From assembly GCA_031283905.1 (NCBI GenBank), contig JAITAW010000255.1:1-7378 (forward strand): a DNA stretch of 7,378 bases. The letters run 5' to 3'. Of the stretch, positions 4,900-7,378 are shown in pieces. Below the pieces are notes generated by a model. The model was not told where the DNA came from, did not search any database, and worked only from the letters and a program-made list of their open reading frames with translations. A program made the position numbers and the translations under genes. The first letter of the stretch is position 1, and every line of letters begins with the position of its first letter. This stretch comes from Treponema sp. Lineage in GTDB: Bacteria > Spirochaetota > Spirochaetia > Treponematales > Breznakiellaceae.

Positions 4900-5066
4900 A
4901 CCTCCCCCCTAAAAGACGATCCTTTAGGGGCGGTTGAAATTGGCAACGCCAATAAAAAAGACTCCACAATTAACAAGTTTTTTACAGCCGAACCGAGGTC
5001 TCGCCGAATCCTCGTCAGACAACGCCATATCCCGCCCTTTAGGATTACCTTTCAGGGCGGGGAGGT
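4900..5066 (-). mobile_element. Hairpin-rich 167-bp insert with imperfect terminal inverted repeats (MITE-like)
   Basis: The outer ends are inverted copies: ACCTCCCCCCTAAAAG on the plus strand (4900-4915) and ACCTCCCCGCCCTGAAAG on the minus strand (5066-5049). Each end folds into a hairpin: 4906-4913 with 4923-4930, and 5031-5038 with 5054-5061, the latter a perfect 8-bp GC stem. Inside are ATTGGC-GTT-GCCAAT (4939-4953) and a stem of about 5 bp near 4993-5013. There is no open reading frame of its own. GC-rich subterminal hairpins like these are typical of IS200/IS605 ends, including TnpB-less derivatives, but I see no clear target duplication and no transposase in the window. It begins one base after the atpI stop codon and sits in the atpK leader, so it would be transcribed with the operon. 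A native structured leader is the alternative. Confidence 0.45.
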
Positions 5067-7139
5067 TCATTCCTTACGAAACCTGAACGGAGCGAATCGT
5101 ACGCCGGTTTCGGTAAAGAATTTACTGAAAAATTCGTAATATTGAAGACGTGTAACCTGAATAGCCACGATCATCCCCTCAAGTACGATGATGATTCCGT
5201 TTCCAAAAATGATGATGACCAGTGAAAACACGGGTCCGAATGATGACCCTCGCGCCACAATATCGGCCATAGTAAAAGTAATGAACGATAAAACCGCATG
5301 GGACAGCGCGAAAGCTCCCACACGGAGGAAACTGACGCTGTTCGAGATATAACTGGAAAGCGTCTCAAGAATCTCTACGATCCCTTCTATGATAAAAACC
5401 ATAAGCCCTTCTTTGAGTATAGGGCGTTCGCCGGAAATAAGTCGCCCCAACGCATCGCCAAAAAAGATGCCCAAAAGCGGGATTACAAGGCATGGTATAT
5501 CGAACCAACGCAGTCTATCATTCAGGATGAGCCTCACCGCTATGCCGATGACGTACCAGAAGAACACCACGCCGGCAATTCCTGTTTTTGAAAAGAATGC
5601 TTTTTCGTAATTCTTTTTGCTCAACTGATTTATGATGTTAAAAATGAGTCCTGTGGAGTTGAGCACCACGCCCAGCGCCAGTGTGAAACCGAAGAAATAA
5701 AAGAGTTTGTCAAGGCTCCCCTTCTCAGGCATGAGGCGCAAAATTTTTGGAACGGCGCCCCAGCCGAAATATGCGCCGATAGGCGTATCGGCAAGAAAGC
5801 CGGTGACAGCAAGGGTGGGCGCTTCCAAAAGCGTCTCATTCGAGAACACCACGCCATACAAAAGTCCCATGATCATTGAAGAAGCGCCCACCGCGACAAG
5901 AGGTCCGCCAAAGTTTTTATAACTCCGCATGAATTTAGAGTTCTTTTGCAAAAGAATACCCGTGAGCAACAATACAAGCCCCTGCCCCACATCGCCGAAC
6001 ATGATGCCGAAAAGCAGGGTAAAGAACACGGCCACAAACGAGGTGGGATCTATCGCGCCATAAAGCGGCGCACCATAGGAGAAGACAAGCGGCTCAAAGC
6101 TCTTCACGAATTTGCCGTGGCTCAAGGCGGTAGGAACTTTCTCGCTTCCGTCCCGTACCGAAGGCACCTCCTCCGGATTCAGGGTGCGGATACCGATTCT
6201 ACCGGACGTAATCGCAACAAGCTCTGCGGCAATGGCATTCAGACTATCCGCAGGCACCCAGCCCGTTAGAAGGTACGTGCTTTTCGTAGCAACGAGTTTT
6301 TGTTTCACCTGTTCCGTGACATTTGACATGGCGTAGGAAGCGGAAAGCGAGAGAAGGGAGAATCTATATCCATCGAGCAGTTTGTTCTTTTCTTCGGTTA
6401 TGGCGTCTATGTCGCTTTCCATAAGCTTTTGCCGCGCTTCAAGGCTTGCAAGCAACTCCGCAGGTATGCCAAGATAGTCTTTCGGAATGGCGATGGGCGT
6501 GAACGATCGTTTTTTAAGCTCGGAATCCAAGGCAAAACGCCCAATGCGGGAAGACGCCGCAAGTATTCTGTCGTTATCCAGCGGGATGATCGCCGCCCTG
6601 TCTGAGAGATTTTTCCTGACTTCGGCCTGCCCCCTCATGTCAAGGCGTCCGATGCGCAACGTAAGGTAAGAAAGCTGATCCAACTCCGAGAACGGCGCGT
6701 TGAGCGTCGCAAACGCCTTCGCCTCGGTCAGAGCGCTTTCCAGTTTCTGTTTCTCGTTTTTTTCTTCGGCTTCACGGGTACGCAAACCGAGTACATGGGA
6801 GCAGATTTTTCCGCGCAAGACTTCATCGTCCGCAGTCGGGAGACGGCTTGTCTCATACGGTTCTGCCGGCAATTCCAGACCAAGGTACGCGGCCGCTTCT
6901 CTGATTTCTTCAAGTTTTTCTTCTATATCATCGGCTTTCTTTTTTTCATTTTCTTCTAATTGCCGAAATTCTTCCAATTTTTCAGGACTTTCAAGCCTCT
7001 GATCCTGTATCACCGCTTGTTCTTCGCGCTGTTCAGTGAACTGCATGAGGCTTTGCCTGCCCAAATATTCGACAACCGCGTCAATGTCTTTTTCAAGCGC
7101 CGTAAGTTCCACGAGCTTCATTTTTCGGGGCATAATCAT
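5067..7139 (-). CDS. atpI: V-type ATP synthase subunit I (subunit a)
   Basis: Stator membrane subunit that, with the K ring, forms the ion path of the V/A-type ATPase; 690 residues, normal for the family. The N-terminal half (about 1-330) is cytoplasmic and largely coiled coil (acidic-basic heptads near 40-90 and 120-145). The C-terminal half has about seven to eight membrane helices, from FFTLLFGIMFGDVGQGLVLLL onwards. Family landmarks are SVSFLRVGAFALSHAVLS with the conserved arginine near 606, and IIVLEGMIVAIQVTRLQYYEFFSKFF, with its glutamate near 654, close to the C-terminus. The ATG at 7139 overlaps the stop of the upstream gene (ATGA), so translation is probably coupled; an ATG two codons later (7133) is also possible. 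GGGGGTGG lies just upstream. Confidence 0.97.
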   Translation of the reverse strand: MIMPRKMKLVELTALEKDIDAVVEYLGRQSLMQFTEQREEQAVIQDQRLESPEKLEEFRQLEENEKKKADDIEEKLEEIREAAAYLGLELPAEPYETSRLPTADDEVLRGKICSHVLGLRTREAEEKNEKQKLESALTEAKAFATLNAPFSELDQLSYLTLRIGRLDMRGQAEVRKNLSDRAAIIPLDNDRILAASSRIGRFALDSELKKRSFTPIAIPKDYLGIPAELLASLEARQKLMESDIDAITEEKNKLLDGYRFSLLSLSASYAMSNVTEQVKQKLVATKSTYLLTGWVPADSLNAIAAELVAITSGRIGIRTLNPEEVPSVRDGSEKVPTALSHGKFVKSFEPLVFSYGAPLYGAIDPTSFVAVFFTLLFGIMFGDVGQGLVLLLTGILLQKNSKFMRSYKNFGGPLVAVGASSMIMGLLYGVVFSNETLLEAPTLAVTGFLADTPIGAYFGWGAVPKILRLMPEKGSLDKLFYFFGFTLALGVVLNSTGLIFNIINQLSKKNYEKAFFSKTGIAGVVFFWYVIGIAVRLILNDRLRWFDIPCLVIPLLGIFFGDALGRLISGERPILKEGLMVFIIEGIVEILETLSSYISNSVSFLRVGAFALSHAVLSFITFTMADIVARGSSFGPVFSLVIIIFGNGIIIVLEGMIVAIQVTRLQYYEFFSKFFTETGVRFAPFRFRKE

Positions 7140-7378
7140 GACGCCACCCCCAAAAGCCTCAACGTTTCACGGCAGGGCAATCCAAAGTCGAATCCTTCGG
7201 CGATACTGGTGAGAAGATCTTCTTCGGATTGTTTAAGACGTATAAAACAGAATGTGGGAAGAAGCGAAAAAGGTTTGGCATGAAAATTTTTATAGGCGCA
7301 TTTGTAAAGATGCCGGGAAGCCTTGTTTTGAAAATAGCGAGGGTCTATCGTCCAATATGAAGAAGACGGCGTTGTTAT
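7136..7378 (-). CDS. C-terminal end of a V-type ATPase subunit C-like protein (V0D/AC39 family), partial
   Basis: The last 80 codons of a gene entering from the right edge, ending at TGA (7138-7136), which overlaps the atpI start by four bases. The tail reads KPFSLLPTFCFIRLKQSEED, then LLTSIAEGFDFGLP, then CRETLRLLGVAS. It follows the AC39/subunit C pattern, in which a proline-containing 'PF..P.L.YI..KE.E...' helix is followed by '..I..G...GL..E.IR..L'. Subunit C links the central stalk to the proteolipid ring. Its place immediately before atpI and the overlap support membership in the same operon. Only the C-terminus is visible, so another operon-specific protein cannot be ruled out. Confidence 0.65.
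   Translation of the reverse strand: MTTPSSSYWTIDPRYFQNKASRHLYKCAYKNFHAKPFSLLPTFCFIRLKQSEEDLLTSIAEGFDFGLPCRETLRLLGVAS

Noticed and set aside
5067..7139. Many plus-strand open frames across atpI
   Set aside because: All are antisense shadows of the long subunit I frame.

Overview
The window comes from a spirochaete, most likely a Treponema relative. Two tandem flagellin core genes read as spirochaetal FlaB (compact, about 280 residues, starting M-x-INHNLSAQF), and they sit near a V/A-type ATPase membrane-sector operon, the kind treponemes carry. Base composition is near 50% GC, higher than in oral treponemes. No exact species can be named from the sequence alone.

Layout. Positions 1-725 (minus) hold the first 241 codons of a flaB gene that runs off the left edge. 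Positions 919-1761 (minus) hold a second, complete flaB. The upstream gene (919-1761) has a good sigma70-like promoter with A-tracts at 1851-1879. The downstream gene has a large terminator-like hairpin directly in front of its ribosome binding site (746-831), so the pair looks like one transcription unit with an internal attenuator. Positions about 1885-2608 contain no convincing protein gene. They hold several inverted repeats and what looks like a structured RNA on the minus strand, possibly a stand-alone IscB-type (HEARO/OMEGA) RNA or its relic.

Positions 2645-3598 (plus) encode a PflX-family (COG1313) radical SAM protein whose GTG start lies about 7 bases after its -10 box, so its mRNA may be leaderless. 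It converges on a minus-strand gene (3646-4152) for an L-2-amino-thiazoline-4-carboxylic acid hydrolase family protein. That gene is the last of an apparent minus-strand operon which, in transcription order, reads: C-terminal end of a V0D/AC39-like subunit C (right edge to 7136), atpI (7139-5067), atpK (4850-4545), atpF (4536-4198), hydrolase-like gene (4152-3646).

Together subunits I and K form the ion path of the rotary ATPase, and C and F are stalk parts. The catalytic A and B subunits are outside the window. The operon is interrupted between atpI and atpK by a 167-bp hairpin-rich block with imperfect terminal inverted repeats (4900-5066) that looks like a small non-autonomous mobile element. 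A 16-base sequence next to it recurs in the 1.9-2.6 kb intergenic region. The strongest points for a second look are this inserted element, the candidate structured RNA and the flagellin leader hairpin.
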